Notes under the pieces: model-generated
Seen by the model: the letters and a program-made list of their open reading frames with translations, nothing else
What the model was told of the DNA's origin: nothing
Database searches by the model: none
Assembly (NCBI GenBank): GCA_963815285.1
Contig: CAWFGB010000005.1
Coordinates: 186,001-250,000, forward strand
From: JACCSI01 sp963815285
Lineage (GTDB): Bacteria > Acidobacteriota > Vicinamibacteria > Vicinamibacterales > UBA2999
Length of the DNA stretch: 64,000 bases
Direction: 5' to 3'
Position numbers and translations under genes: made by a program
Shown here: piece by piece, positions 25,618 through 33,757 of the stretch
Position numbering within the stretch: the stretch's first letter is position 1
How the letters are laid out: the number at the start of each line of letters is the position of its first letter

Positions 25618-27714
25618 TCAGGCTTCCGCTTCGACGGCGTGACCGCGTTCGGCTTTGAACGCGGCGATGATCTTCTGCTGCTGGTGGCTCGGTACTTCGT
25701 CGTAGTGCGAGAACTCCATGTGATAGGACCCGCGGCCGCCGGTGACCGACGTCAGGTGCTGTTCGTAAGTCAGCATCTCCGCCATCGGCACCTGAGCCTT
25801 GATGACCGTCATGGTGCCGCGGGGTTCCATGCCGCCGATCCGTCCTCGCCGGCCGTTCAGGTCACCCATCAGGTCGCCTGCGTAGTCGCTGGGTGCGTAC
25901 ACCTCGACGTTCATGATCGGCTCGAGCAGCGTCGGCTTGGCTTTGGACATGCCGTCCTTGAAGGCCAGCCAGCCCGCGGTCTTGAACGACAGTTCGTTCG
26001 AGTCCACATCGTGATACTGACCGTCGTACAGCACGACGCGAAAATCCACGACCGGATAGCCGGCGAGGTAGCCGCGCACGCGAGACTCCTGAATGCCTTT
26101 TTCGACCGCAGGGATGAACTGCCGCGGAATGGACCCGCCGAAGATCTCGTCCACGAACTCAAAATCGCTGCCGCGAGGAAGTGGCTCCAGCCGGATCTTG
26201 CAGTCGCCGAACTGCCCGTGTCCGCCGGTCTGCTTCTTGTGCCGGCCGTGCGCTTCGGCACGTGTTGTGATCGTCTCCCGATAAGGGATGCGAGGTGGCT
26301 TGAGGTTCACTTCGACGCCGAAGCGCCGTTTCAACTTGGCGACCGTCACCTCGATGTGCATCTGCCCTTGACCTGACAGCAGCAGCTCGTGCGTCTGCGG
26401 GTCGCGCGTGTATCGGATGGTCGGATCCTCTTCTTCGAGCCGGTGGATCGACTGGTTGATTTTGTCCTCGTCGCCACGGCTCTTGGGCTCGATGGCATAC
26501 GAGAGCACCGCCTCGGGAAATGTCAGCGCCGAAAAGGTGATACCCGCGGCCTTGTCCGCAAGCGTGTCGTTGGTACGAGTGTCCTTCAGTTTGGCGACCG
26601 CTCCGAGGTCCCCAGCTTTGAGCTCGGGAACATTGGTCTGGCTCTTGCCCTGCAACTGCACGAGATGCCCCAGCCGCTCGGGTGCGCTCTGGGTGGCGTT
26701 CTGCACGGTCGTGTCGGCTTTGAGTGAGCCCTGGTAAATGCGGAACATGGTGATTCGACCGGCAAACTGATCGGCGACCGTTTTCCAGACAAATGCTGCA
26801 TACGGTGATTTGTCGTCGGCTCCGCGCGTCACTTCGGCGCCAGAAGCGTCGAGCGCTCGAAACATCCGTTCGGCGGGGGAGGGTACGTAGGCGACGATTG
26901 CGTCGAGCAGCGGTTGCGCGCCGATGTTGAGGAGTCCGGAGGTGCAGACGAGCGGAAACACTTTTCCCGCGTGAGTGGCCTTCTTCAAGCCCTCGACCAA
27001 CTCTTCCTGCGTCAGCGTCCCCGCATCGAAGAACTTCTCCATCAATTGCTCGTCCGCCTCGGCGACCATCTCGATCAACGATTCACGGGCGGCATTGGCC
27101 GTGTCCGACATCTCGGCGGGGACACCGACTTCGCTCATCTTGCCCGACCCGTCGGTCGCAAACGTGAACGCTTTCAGGGTCACGAGGTCGATGACGCCGG
27201 TGAAGTTCCGCTCCTCGCCGAGCGGCAGTTGAATCGGCACGACGGTGCGCCCGCAGGTTTGTCTGAGGGACTCGAGGGTGCGATCGAGCGACGCCCGCTC
27301 GCGGTCGAGCCGGTTGAGCACGATGAGCCGGGGCAGGTCCAGTTCCTGGGCGGCAGCCCAGGCCTTCTCGGTCTGCACCTCAACGCCGCCAACGGCGTCC
27401 ACGACGATGAGGGCGGCGTCGGCCACGCGCATGGCCGCGCGGGTATCGCTGAAAAAATTGCCAAAGCCGGGCGTGTCGATGAGATTGATTTTTGTTTTGT
27501 TCCACTCGGCATACGCCAGGCTTGCGGTCAGCGTGTGCTTGCGAGTGATCTCTTCGTCGTCGTAATCAGTGACCGTGTTGCCCTCGTCCACTTTGCCGAG
27601 GCGGTTGACCATACCTGACGTGAACAACAGAGCGGAAACGAGCTGTGTCTTGCCGCATCCAGCGTGGCCGGCAACGGCTACATTCCGGATGCTGGCAGCA
27701 TCGTAGACCTTCAT
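25618..27714 (-). CDS. EF-G-like translational GTPase (EF-G-2 type)
   Basis: 698 residues with all five EF-G domains. G1 is GHAGCGKT (residues 16-23). G3 reads DTPGF instead of DTPGH, so the catalytic histidine of canonical elongation factors is phenylalanine, and G4 is NRLD rather than NKMD. These changes are typical of the EF-G-2/FusA2-like group, whose role is not general translocation; some members act in recycling or rescue. GAGAGAGG lies eight bases before the ATG. It coexists with canonical fusA (1286-3397). Single-gene unit between a kinase-like gene and a hairpin that separates it from the permease operon. Confidence 0.88.
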   Translation of the reverse strand: MKVYDAASIRNVAVAGHAGCGKTQLVSALLFTSGMVNRLGKVDEGNTVTDYDDEEITRKHTLTASLAYAEWNKTKINLIDTPGFGNFFSDTRAAMRVADAALIVVDAVGGVEVQTEKAWAAAQELDLPRLIVLNRLDRERASLDRTLESLRQTCGRTVVPIQLPLGEERNFTGVIDLVTLKAFTFATDGSGKMSEVGVPAEMSDTANAARESLIEMVAEADEQLMEKFFDAGTLTQEELVEGLKKATHAGKVFPLVCTSGLLNIGAQPLLDAIVAYVPSPAERMFRALDASGAEVTRGADDKSPYAAFVWKTVADQFAGRITMFRIYQGSLKADTTVQNATQSAPERLGHLVQLQGKSQTNVPELKAGDLGAVAKLKDTRTNDTLADKAAGITFSALTFPEAVLSYAIEPKSRGDEDKINQSIHRLEEEDPTIRYTRDPQTHELLLSGQGQMHIEVTVAKLKRRFGVEVNLKPPRIPYRETITTRAEAHGRHKKQTGGHGQFGDCKIRLEPLPRGSDFEFVDEIFGGSIPRQFIPAVEKGIQESRVRGYLAGYPVVDFRVVLYDGQYHDVDSNELSFKTAGWLAFKDGMSKAKPTLLEPIMNVEVYAPSDYAGDLMGDLNGRRGRIGGMEPRGTMTVIKAQVPMAEMLTYEQHLTSVTGGRGSYHMEFSHYDEVPSHQQQKIIAAFKAERGHAVEAEA

Positions 27715-27755
27715 GACGGTACCCTCTCTCGCGGAGGCTATTCGTTTATAGGCGC

Positions 27756-27761
27756 ATCATA
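27756..27761 (-). promoter_or_regulatory. Candidate -10 box of the EF-G-like gene
   Basis: On the minus strand TATGAT (complement of ATCATA at 27756-27761) lies about 40 bases before the ATG. No clear -35 at ideal spacing; TTGAAC (complement of 27782-27787) is 20 bases further upstream, inside the long hairpin. Confidence 0.3.
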
Positions 27762-27773
27762 CCTTGGGGGAAG

Positions 27774-27877
27774 TTTTGAAGGTTCAAGGTTCAAGGTCAC
27801 AAGGTGCACGGTTCTAGTTCTGGCTCAGCCAGAACCAGAACCGACTGGAACCTTTGAACCCTTGAACCTTTTGAACT
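27774..27877. repeat. Long imperfect hairpin, about 104 nt, between EF-G-like gene and permease operon
   Basis: The left arm runs TTTTGAAGGTTCAAGG...GGTTCTAGTTCTGGC and the right arm GCCAGAACCAGAACC...CCTTGAACCTTTTGAACT; they are reverse complements with few gaps around a TCA loop (27824-27826). It contains internal direct repeats of GGTTCAA. It ends two bases from the stop codon of the permease gene at 27879, so it would form a stem of roughly 45 bp at the 3' end of that mRNA and could act as a terminator or stabiliser. Confidence 0.75.
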
Positions 27878-27878
27878 G

Positions 27879-29186
27879 TTATTCGTATCGGAGCGCTTCG
27901 ATAGGGTCGAGCCGGGCGGCCCGCCACGCGGGGAAAATGCCGAAAAAGATTCCGATGCTGGCGGAAAACCCAAGCCCGAGCGCAAACGACGACAGCGGGA
28001 GTGCCACGGGGAAGCCCGAAGCGAGACTCACGACCAGGCCGATCAGGCTGCCAAACGCAATGCCGATGACGCCGCCGACACAGGTCAGCACGACGGCTTC
28101 GATGAGGAACTGCCACAAGATCTCGCGCTTGCGCGCGCCGATCGCCTTGCGCACGCCGATCTCTCGCGTGCGTTCGGTCACCGAGATGGTCATGATCGAC
28201 ATCACGCCAATGCCGCCGACCATCAGCGCGATCGACGAAATCACGACCAGGGACAGCAGAATGGCCTGTGAGATCCGCTCCCACAGGGCCAGTGCGGCGT
28301 CCTGCGTGATGACGTCGAAGTCGTTGGGCTTGTCGAGCGTCAGGTCGTGCCGGATCCGCATGATCTCTTCGACCTCGTACAGCAGGTCGTCGCGCGTCGC
28401 CCCGGCCCGCGGCACCACGGCGATCATCGCCGCGGGCCCCGCAAAAGGACCACCGCCGCGGCGCATCTCGGAGCCGAACTGTTTCCGATAGGTGGTGTAG
28501 GGAATGATCGCGAAGTTGTCCTGGCCGGTGTTGAAGCCGCCGATGCCGGGCCGCTTGCCCATAACGCCGATCACCGTGTACTCCGAAGCGCCGATGCGGA
28601 CCTTCTTGCCGATCGGATCGATGCCCTTCTGCTCGAACAGCGATTCATACGGACCGTAGCCGAGCACCGCCAGCGCCTTCCGGCGCTGCACTTCCGCGTC
28701 GGTGAAGACGCGGCCCGAAACGAGCGTGGCGAAGTTGATCTCGACGAAGCGCTCGGTGGTGCCCATGATCGAGACCGCCGTGGTGCGGTCGCCGCGATAG
28801 AAGATCCGCTCCTGCATGGGCTGGCCGCCGCCGGCCCCCAGCCAGATGTCCACCATGCCCGCCGACGGCGCCAGGCGCTTGATCGCTTCGGCGTCGTCCA
28901 CGGTGATGTTGGGCCGGCGGGCCATCTCGATGAACGATGCCCCGGAAGTCAAGCTGATGGCGCTGAACTTCGCGATGAAGATGGTGTTCGGTCCCAGTTG
29001 CCGCATCGTCGCCTGCATCGACTGGTCGAACCCGCGGATGAGCGACGTCATGCCGACAATCGACGTGATGCCGATGACGATGCCGAGCACCGTCAGGCCG
29101 GACCGCATCTTGTTCGCCCTGAGCGTGTCGAGCGCCAGGAGGGTGGTTTCCTTCAACAGCGCGAGGCTGGAGGTGAACCTACTCAC
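27879..29186 (-). CDS. MacB/FtsX-type ABC transporter permease (second of pair)
   Basis: 435 residues from the GTG at 29186 (GAGGCG upstream); a longer open frame to 29465 runs antisense-like through the neighbour and is rejected. N-terminal helix followed by a MacB periplasmic core domain, then three C-terminal helices of the FtsX domain (LLSLVVISSIALMVGGIGVM, VLTCVGGVIGIAFGSLIG, and the last ending FPAWRAARLDPIEALRYE). TERTREIGVRKAIGARKREI is the cytosolic signature. It overlaps the upstream permease gene by eight bases. No ATPase domain. Confidence 0.88.
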   Translation of the reverse strand: MSRFTSSLALLKETTLLALDTLRANKMRSGLTVLGIVIGITSIVGMTSLIRGFDQSMQATMRQLGPNTIFIAKFSAISLTSGASFIEMARRPNITVDDAEAIKRLAPSAGMVDIWLGAGGGQPMQERIFYRGDRTTAVSIMGTTERFVEINFATLVSGRVFTDAEVQRRKALAVLGYGPYESLFEQKGIDPIGKKVRIGASEYTVIGVMGKRPGIGGFNTGQDNFAIIPYTTYRKQFGSEMRRGGGPFAGPAAMIAVVPRAGATRDDLLYEVEEIMRIRHDLTLDKPNDFDVITQDAALALWERISQAILLSLVVISSIALMVGGIGVMSIMTISVTERTREIGVRKAIGARKREILWQFLIEAVVLTCVGGVIGIAFGSLIGLVVSLASGFPVALPLSSFALGLGFSASIGIFFGIFPAWRAARLDPIEALRYE

Positions 29187-30402
29187 GACGCAACGCCTCA
29201 ATGGGGTCGAGCATCGCGGCGCGTCTCGCCGGGTACCAGCCGAAGAACAGCCCGACAAAGCCAGTGATGAAAATGCCGATGGCCACTGACCACGGCTGGA
29301 CTGTCGCCGGCAGCGGGGTAGCCGCTGCGATTGCGGCTGCGGCCAGGGCGCCGAGCGCCACACCGACGATGCCGCCGGTGATTGACAGCGTGATCGACTC
29401 GGTGAGGACCTGGGACATGATGTCGCGCCGCTTGGCCCCGAGCGCCTTGCGCAGGCCAATCTCACGCGTCCGTTCGCTCACCACCATCAGCATGATGTTC
29501 ATGATCACAATGCCGCCGACCACGAGCGAGAGCGCGACCACGCCGACGAGGACGGCAAAGATTCCGGCGGTGGCCTGGTTGTAGATGTCGAGTACCGAGT
29601 CCGAGCTGACGATGCCGAAGTTGTCCGGCTCGGCGGGTTCGAGGCGTCGCTTGATTCGCAGCGCCACTCGTGCATCGTCTTTGGCGGTCTGCACCACCGC
29701 GGCATCGCGCGGCTTGACCATCACCTGCAGCGACTGGCGCGAGCCGAAGAGTTTGTGAAAGGCGCCCAGCGGGATGACCGCGAACGAGTCCATGGAGTTG
29801 CCGAAGATGGCACCTTTCTTTTCGCTGACGCCGACGACGCGGAAGTGCACGCCGCGAATGCGGACAACCTTGTCTATCGGGTCAGACGTGCCGAAGAGGC
29901 GGTCGGCGACTTCCCAGCCGAGCACGACCACAGGACGATGCCGCTCCACCTCGGTAAAACTGAGGACCCGGCCGCGTTCTGCATCGAACATCGAGAAGTT
30001 GGCGTAGTCGCCGGTGACACCCTGAATCCGCACGGAGTCGATCTCCTTGTTGCCGTAGGCGATCGGCGCGCCGGTCTGGGCCTGCGCCATCACCGATTCG
30101 ATGTGGTCGCTGAAGCGCTTGACGGCCCGCGCCTCGTCCAGGGTGATCCGCGGGTTGTTGCGCGCGCGCTCGACCTCTTCTTCGCTCGTCGTCATTCCCA
30201 TGCGGTCAATCGTGAATGTGTCGGCGCCGAGGTCGGACATGACGGCGTCCGACACGGTCGCGTTCATTCCCTGGATCAGCGACACCACGGTGATGATCGA
30301 CGAGACCGCGACGATATTGCCGAGCAAGGTCAGCACTGAGCGAAGCTTGTTCGCCCAGATGGAACCGAGCGCGAGCTTAATCGACTCGAAGATTTGTGCC
30401 AT
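29179..30402 (-). CDS. MacB/FtsX-type ABC transporter permease (first of pair)
   Basis: 407 residues: N-terminal helix (LRSVLTLLGNIVAVSSIITV), MacB-like periplasmic core, three C-terminal FtsX helices and the ending YPARRAAMLDPIEALRRE. SERTREIGLRKALGAKRRDI is the conserved cytosolic loop. Similar in layout to the downstream permease, so the pair probably forms a heterodimer. It follows the adaptor gene by 69 bp. The nucleotide-binding subunit expected for such a transporter is not adjacent. Confidence 0.9.
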   Translation of the reverse strand: MAQIFESIKLALGSIWANKLRSVLTLLGNIVAVSSIITVVSLIQGMNATVSDAVMSDLGADTFTIDRMGMTTSEEEVERARNNPRITLDEARAVKRFSDHIESVMAQAQTGAPIAYGNKEIDSVRIQGVTGDYANFSMFDAERGRVLSFTEVERHRPVVVLGWEVADRLFGTSDPIDKVVRIRGVHFRVVGVSEKKGAIFGNSMDSFAVIPLGAFHKLFGSRQSLQVMVKPRDAAVVQTAKDDARVALRIKRRLEPAEPDNFGIVSSDSVLDIYNQATAGIFAVLVGVVALSLVVGGIVIMNIMLMVVSERTREIGLRKALGAKRRDIMSQVLTESITLSITGGIVGVALGALAAAAIAAATPLPATVQPWSVAIGIFITGFVGLFFGWYPARRAAMLDPIEALRRE

Positions 30403-30471
30403 GTCTCGGCGAGGCTAACGCGCCCGTCCTCCTGCCATCAGGATCCCACCGCCTCCGGCGCCAGCCATCGT

Positions 30472-31821
30472 CTACCGCCGTTCGTTGACGATGACCACGT
30501 CGCCATCGAACAGATTGCGTACGGAGTCGAATGGTCCGGTGATGACCCGGTCGCCTTCCTCGATGCCCCCGGTCACTTCGAAGTAGCGCTCGCCGGCAAT
30601 TCCCAGCTTGACGGGGACGAACATGGCCTTACCGTCGCGCACGACGAACACGCCCTCCGCTTCCTCCCGCCGCTGCCCGGGCAGCAACTCGACCGACGTG
30701 TTCGCAGACACCGCCGGATCGACGTTGGCGCCGAAGTTGAAGCGCTGCTGCGGTGGCCGGGGAGTGCGAATGATGTTGCCTTTGTCATCGTAAGTGAGTT
30801 CGCGGACGCTGAGCGCCTGAATCGGCACGGCGACCGCCTTCTCGCGTGTGGCGGTCGTAATCTCCGCTGTGCAGGTGAAGCCAGGGCGGATCTCGGGAAC
30901 CTTCTCGTCGAGGGTCACAACCACCTTGAAGTTCGTGGCTGTCCGCTGCGCACCGGGCTGGGCGCCTGTCGCCTGGATAGGGCTGTTGCCGATCTCGGTG
31001 ACGTGAGCTTTGAACGTGCGATCAGGGATAGCGTCGATAGTGATTCGGGCTGGCTGTCCCATCTGGACCAACGGGATGTCAGTTTCGTCCACCTCGATTT
31101 CCGCCTCGATAATCGACATGTCGGCGATGGTCAGCAGCACGGTGCCGGGGTTGTTCATGGTGCCGACGACCGCGGTATCGCCGACCTCAACGTTGCGCCG
31201 GGTCACGATGCCGTCGAACGGCGCCTCGAACCGCGCCTGGCGGAGGTTGTGCTGGGTGCTCGTGAGACCCGCGAGTTGCTGCTGCAGCTGCTCTTCGCGC
31301 GTCCGCACCTCCTGCTGTCGCGCGCGCAGGTCGGTCTCGCTGGCTTCGAGTTCGTTCTGGGTCTTCTCCAGCATCTCGCGCGTGGTCAGCCCGGCGTCCC
31401 AAAGCTCCTGCTGCCGCTTTATGTTCTTTCTGGCGAGCTCGAGGGCCACCTCAGCGCTCCTGACGCCAATGCGCGCCAGCTCGAGCGAGGTCTCTGCGGC
31501 GTTGACGCTGGCCTCGTCCCGGCGAACGGCGCTTTCGGCCGACACCGGATCGATCTGCAGAAGGAACTGACCCGCAGAGACGCGATCGCCCTCATTGACT
31601 GCGAGCCGGGTGACCCGCCCCATCGACTGCGCACTGATGTTGACCGTCTTACGCGGGTCGATCTTGCCCGAGGCCGAAACGATAGCCTCGAGGTCGCGCC
31701 GCTGAATGGCCTCGGCCGACACGCGGGCGCCCTGTTCGCCCTGGCGGGCGAAGAACGCCGCGGCGCCACCGGCAATGATGACCAGAGCGATGGTGACCAG
31801 AACCCATTTCCTGCGGAACAC
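30472..31821 (-). CDS. HlyD/MacA-like periplasmic adaptor subunit
   Basis: 449 residues from the GTG at 31821. An N-terminal membrane anchor (VLVTIALVIIAGGAAAFFA) is followed by a lipoyl/barrel-sandwich half-motif, a long alpha-helical hairpin rich in Glu/Arg/Gln (about residues 95-205), the second lipoyl half (FEAPFDGIVTRRNVEVGD) and a beta-barrel domain. Membrane-fusion proteins of this type link an inner-membrane transporter to an outer-membrane channel. First transport gene of the minus operon, one base after the Yip1-like gene stop. Confidence 0.9.
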   Translation of the reverse strand: MFRRKWVLVTIALVIIAGGAAAFFARQGEQGARVSAEAIQRRDLEAIVSASGKIDPRKTVNISAQSMGRVTRLAVNEGDRVSAGQFLLQIDPVSAESAVRRDEASVNAAETSLELARIGVRSAEVALELARKNIKRQQELWDAGLTTREMLEKTQNELEASETDLRARQQEVRTREEQLQQQLAGLTSTQHNLRQARFEAPFDGIVTRRNVEVGDTAVVGTMNNPGTVLLTIADMSIIEAEIEVDETDIPLVQMGQPARITIDAIPDRTFKAHVTEIGNSPIQATGAQPGAQRTATNFKVVVTLDEKVPEIRPGFTCTAEITTATREKAVAVPIQALSVRELTYDDKGNIIRTPRPPQQRFNFGANVDPAVSANTSVELLPGQRREEAEGVFVVRDGKAMFVPVKLGIAGERYFEVTGGIEEGDRVITGPFDSVRNLFDGDVVIVNERR

Positions 31822-31822
31822 G

Positions 31823-32512
31823 TTAGGCTCCCCCCATGGCCGCGGTGATCGCGGCTGCCACTGCTGCAAACCCGAGATACAGTGCCGCCAGCGGCCAGGC
31901 ATACCGCCGGAAGCGACGACCCGTCATAACCGAGAGGCTCAACGCGAGCAGCCCCGCCCACCACACCGCAAACACGTCCATCGCGCCGAAGAAGCGCGCC
32001 GCCACAGTGCCGTCTTCGACGAGCGGCATCATCGTCGCCAGGTTGACCGGACTGGTCAGCGCCTCGCGGATGTAATGCATCGGTGTGGCGACCAACTGAC
32101 CGAGCACCAGCACGACCGTGGCATGCACAACCAGCGCCATGACCTGCGACACACTGGCGGACACCCCCTCGAGCCGTGCCACACCCATCAGGCCGAGCGC
32201 TACCGCGGCTGTTGTGCACGGCAAGAGCAGGAGCCGGCTGCTGCTCGTGAAGTACACCCACCACGGTGGTTGCGCCTGAAGACCGGCGTAATCCGCGTCG
32301 CTGACTGTGCCGCCCAGCGCCTCGATGATCCGAACACGCTCGTCGACGAGTGCCTGCTGACCGACCTCCGTTGACAGCAGCCACCCGCCACAAACCGCCC
32401 AGACGACAAGGATTGCCAACCAGGTTCCTATCCAGGTCGGCGCGCCCGCAAGCCTAGCCAGCGTGGTGCGCGGGTATAAGACCACCCCCGCAATACGCCG
32501 CAATGAACCCAT
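31823..32512 (-). CDS. Yip1-domain membrane protein
   Basis: 229 residues from the ATG at 32512, with AAAGGGG upstream. About five hydrophobic segments (WLAILVVWAVCGGWLL, LLLPCTTAAVALGLMG, ALVVHATVVLVLGQLVA, a segment near FFGAMDVFAVWWAGLLAL, and LAALYLGFAAVAAAITAAM) and the N-terminal VLYPRTTLARLAG segment match bacterial Yip1-family proteins. Function unknown; it leads the adaptor-permease operon and may assist it. TATTGT nine bases before the start suggests a near-leaderless transcript. Confidence 0.75.
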   Translation of the reverse strand: MGSLRRIAGVVLYPRTTLARLAGAPTWIGTWLAILVVWAVCGGWLLSTEVGQQALVDERVRIIEALGGTVSDADYAGLQAQPPWWVYFTSSSRLLLLPCTTAAVALGLMGVARLEGVSASVSQVMALVVHATVVLVLGQLVATPMHYIREALTSPVNLATMMPLVEDGTVAARFFGAMDVFAVWWAGLLALSLSVMTGRRFRRYAWPLAALYLGFAAVAAAITAAMGGA

Positions 32513-32631
32513 CCCCTTTACACAATACGAGCTGACTGGGCCATTCTGTTCCTTGACACCGCTCCAAACTGCTGAATACGATGGGCTTCCGCTCGAACGG
32601 CCAATTTTTAGCTTACTCAAAATTCAGGTTT
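32513..32631. promoter_or_regulatory. Divergent intergenic region, Yip1-like gene and barrel gene
   Basis: 119 bp between divergent genes. On the minus strand TATTGT (complement of 32522-32527) is a -10 candidate nine bases before the Yip1-like ATG. On the plus side the sequence is locally AT-rich (32602-32630) and AGG lies four bases before the barrel-protein ATG at 32632. Confidence 0.4.
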
Positions 32632-33670
32632 ATGCCAAAGAAAATGCGCGGGGGCGTCCTGACCCTGCTGTTAGCGCTCACCTCTCCCTCACTGGCGGGT
32701 GGGCAGGGCTTGGAGACCCTCGGCAGTCGCGCGGCGGCCATGGCCGCTTTTGTGGCCGTTGCCGACGACGCCTCCGCAGTGGTCTGGAATCCGGCCGGCC
32801 TGGTTAGCGGCCCCTTGTTCAACATCACGCTCGGGTTAGGTCGAACGACGGATGCGCCGGATGGCGCGCCGGGTCCTGAGGATGAGGCGGGGCAGCTTGG
32901 CACCACTTTGATCGCGATCGGCTCGACCCCTGTCGGGCTGGCCTATTACCGGATCTCCAACAGATCTGTGCAAGGAGCCACCCCTGCAGTGTCGGGCAGC
33001 GCCGACCGAGAAACTAGGGGGGCGATAGCTCGCACCTTGGTGACCAGTCACCTTGGCGCGACGGTCCAGCAGTCGGTGGGGGAGTACCTGACGCTTGGCG
33101 CGACTCTCAAGATAGTACGCGGCAGCGTGGGGGGCGCGGTCGTCACTGGGAGTTCTTGGGATGAAGCGTTCGACGCAGCCGAGGAGATCGAAGGCCGGGG
33201 TTCTACACGTGGCGACTTGGACATCGGAGCCATGCTGGCAGCCGGGCGCTTCCGGGCGGGTCTAGTAGTACGCAATGTGACCGCCCCGACGTTTGGCGAA
33301 GATGACGCCGATGACGGCGGCGAGCTGGCCGGCGTGACGCTGGAACGGCACGCGCGCGTCGGCGTGGCGTGGGCCGACCGTTGGCCAGGCGTCTCGGCAA
33401 CTGTGGTGTCAATCGACGCTGACGTCACGCGGGTGCCGTACGCGGGGGGCGAGCGCCGGGATGTGGCCATGGGAACGGAATGGTGGCTGCGTCGCCAACA
33501 AGTGGGGCTCCGCGCCGGGATACGCGCCAGCACCGCGGGAGACGCCCGGCCGGTTCTGAGCGTCGGCGGCTCGTACTGCGGTGCGCGCCGGCGCGTTCGT
33601 GGACGGATACGTTGCGAGAGGCACTCGTGATGACCGCGGCTGGGGAGTCGCGGTGCGATTGAGTTACTGA
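32632..33670 (+). CDS. Outer-membrane beta-barrel protein, frame broken near the 3' end
   Basis: Signal peptide MPKKMRGGVLTLLLALTSPSLAGGQG, then LGSRAAAMAAFVAVADDASA and VVWNPAGL, a motif typical of FadL/PorV/TraF-like barrel proteins. Frame 1 stops at 33630 after an arginine-rich stretch. Dropping T33577 instead gives SYAVRAGAFVDGYVARGTRD and then DRGWGVAVRLSY, a proper last barrel strand with a terminal aromatic residue, stopping at 33668-33670. The gene therefore probably carries a one-base insertion, either a sequencing error or a recent mutation. About 345 residues. Transport substrate unknown. Confidence 0.7.
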
Positions 33671-33757
33671 CCGAACAGCTGTCAGCACGAGCCGACAGCC
33701 GCAAGCCAATGAGCCCGATAGCCCTGTAGCCGAATAGCCGAAAGCTGATAGCCGTTT
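33671..33757. repeat. Degenerate AGCCGATAGC-type repeat tract before pilB
   Basis: The 87-bp gap consists largely of variations on (A/T)AGCCGAtAGC: GAGCCGACAGCC, GAGCCCGATAGCC, TAGCCGAATAGCC, AGCTGATAGCC. A shorter relative (GAGAGCTGG...GATAGCTGAAAGC) occurs before rpsG at 765-800. No gene and no clear promoter. Confidence 0.5.

Noticed and set aside
30394..31848. 484-residue plus-strand frame opposite the adaptor gene
   Set aside because: The minus strand encodes a clear HlyD/MacA-like protein with anchor, helical hairpin and lipoyl motif; the plus frame has no features.
31823..32620. 36-residue N-terminal extension of the Yip1-like protein
   Set aside because: The extension crosses the divergent promoter region, while ATG 32512 has AAAGGGG upstream and starts the conserved part.
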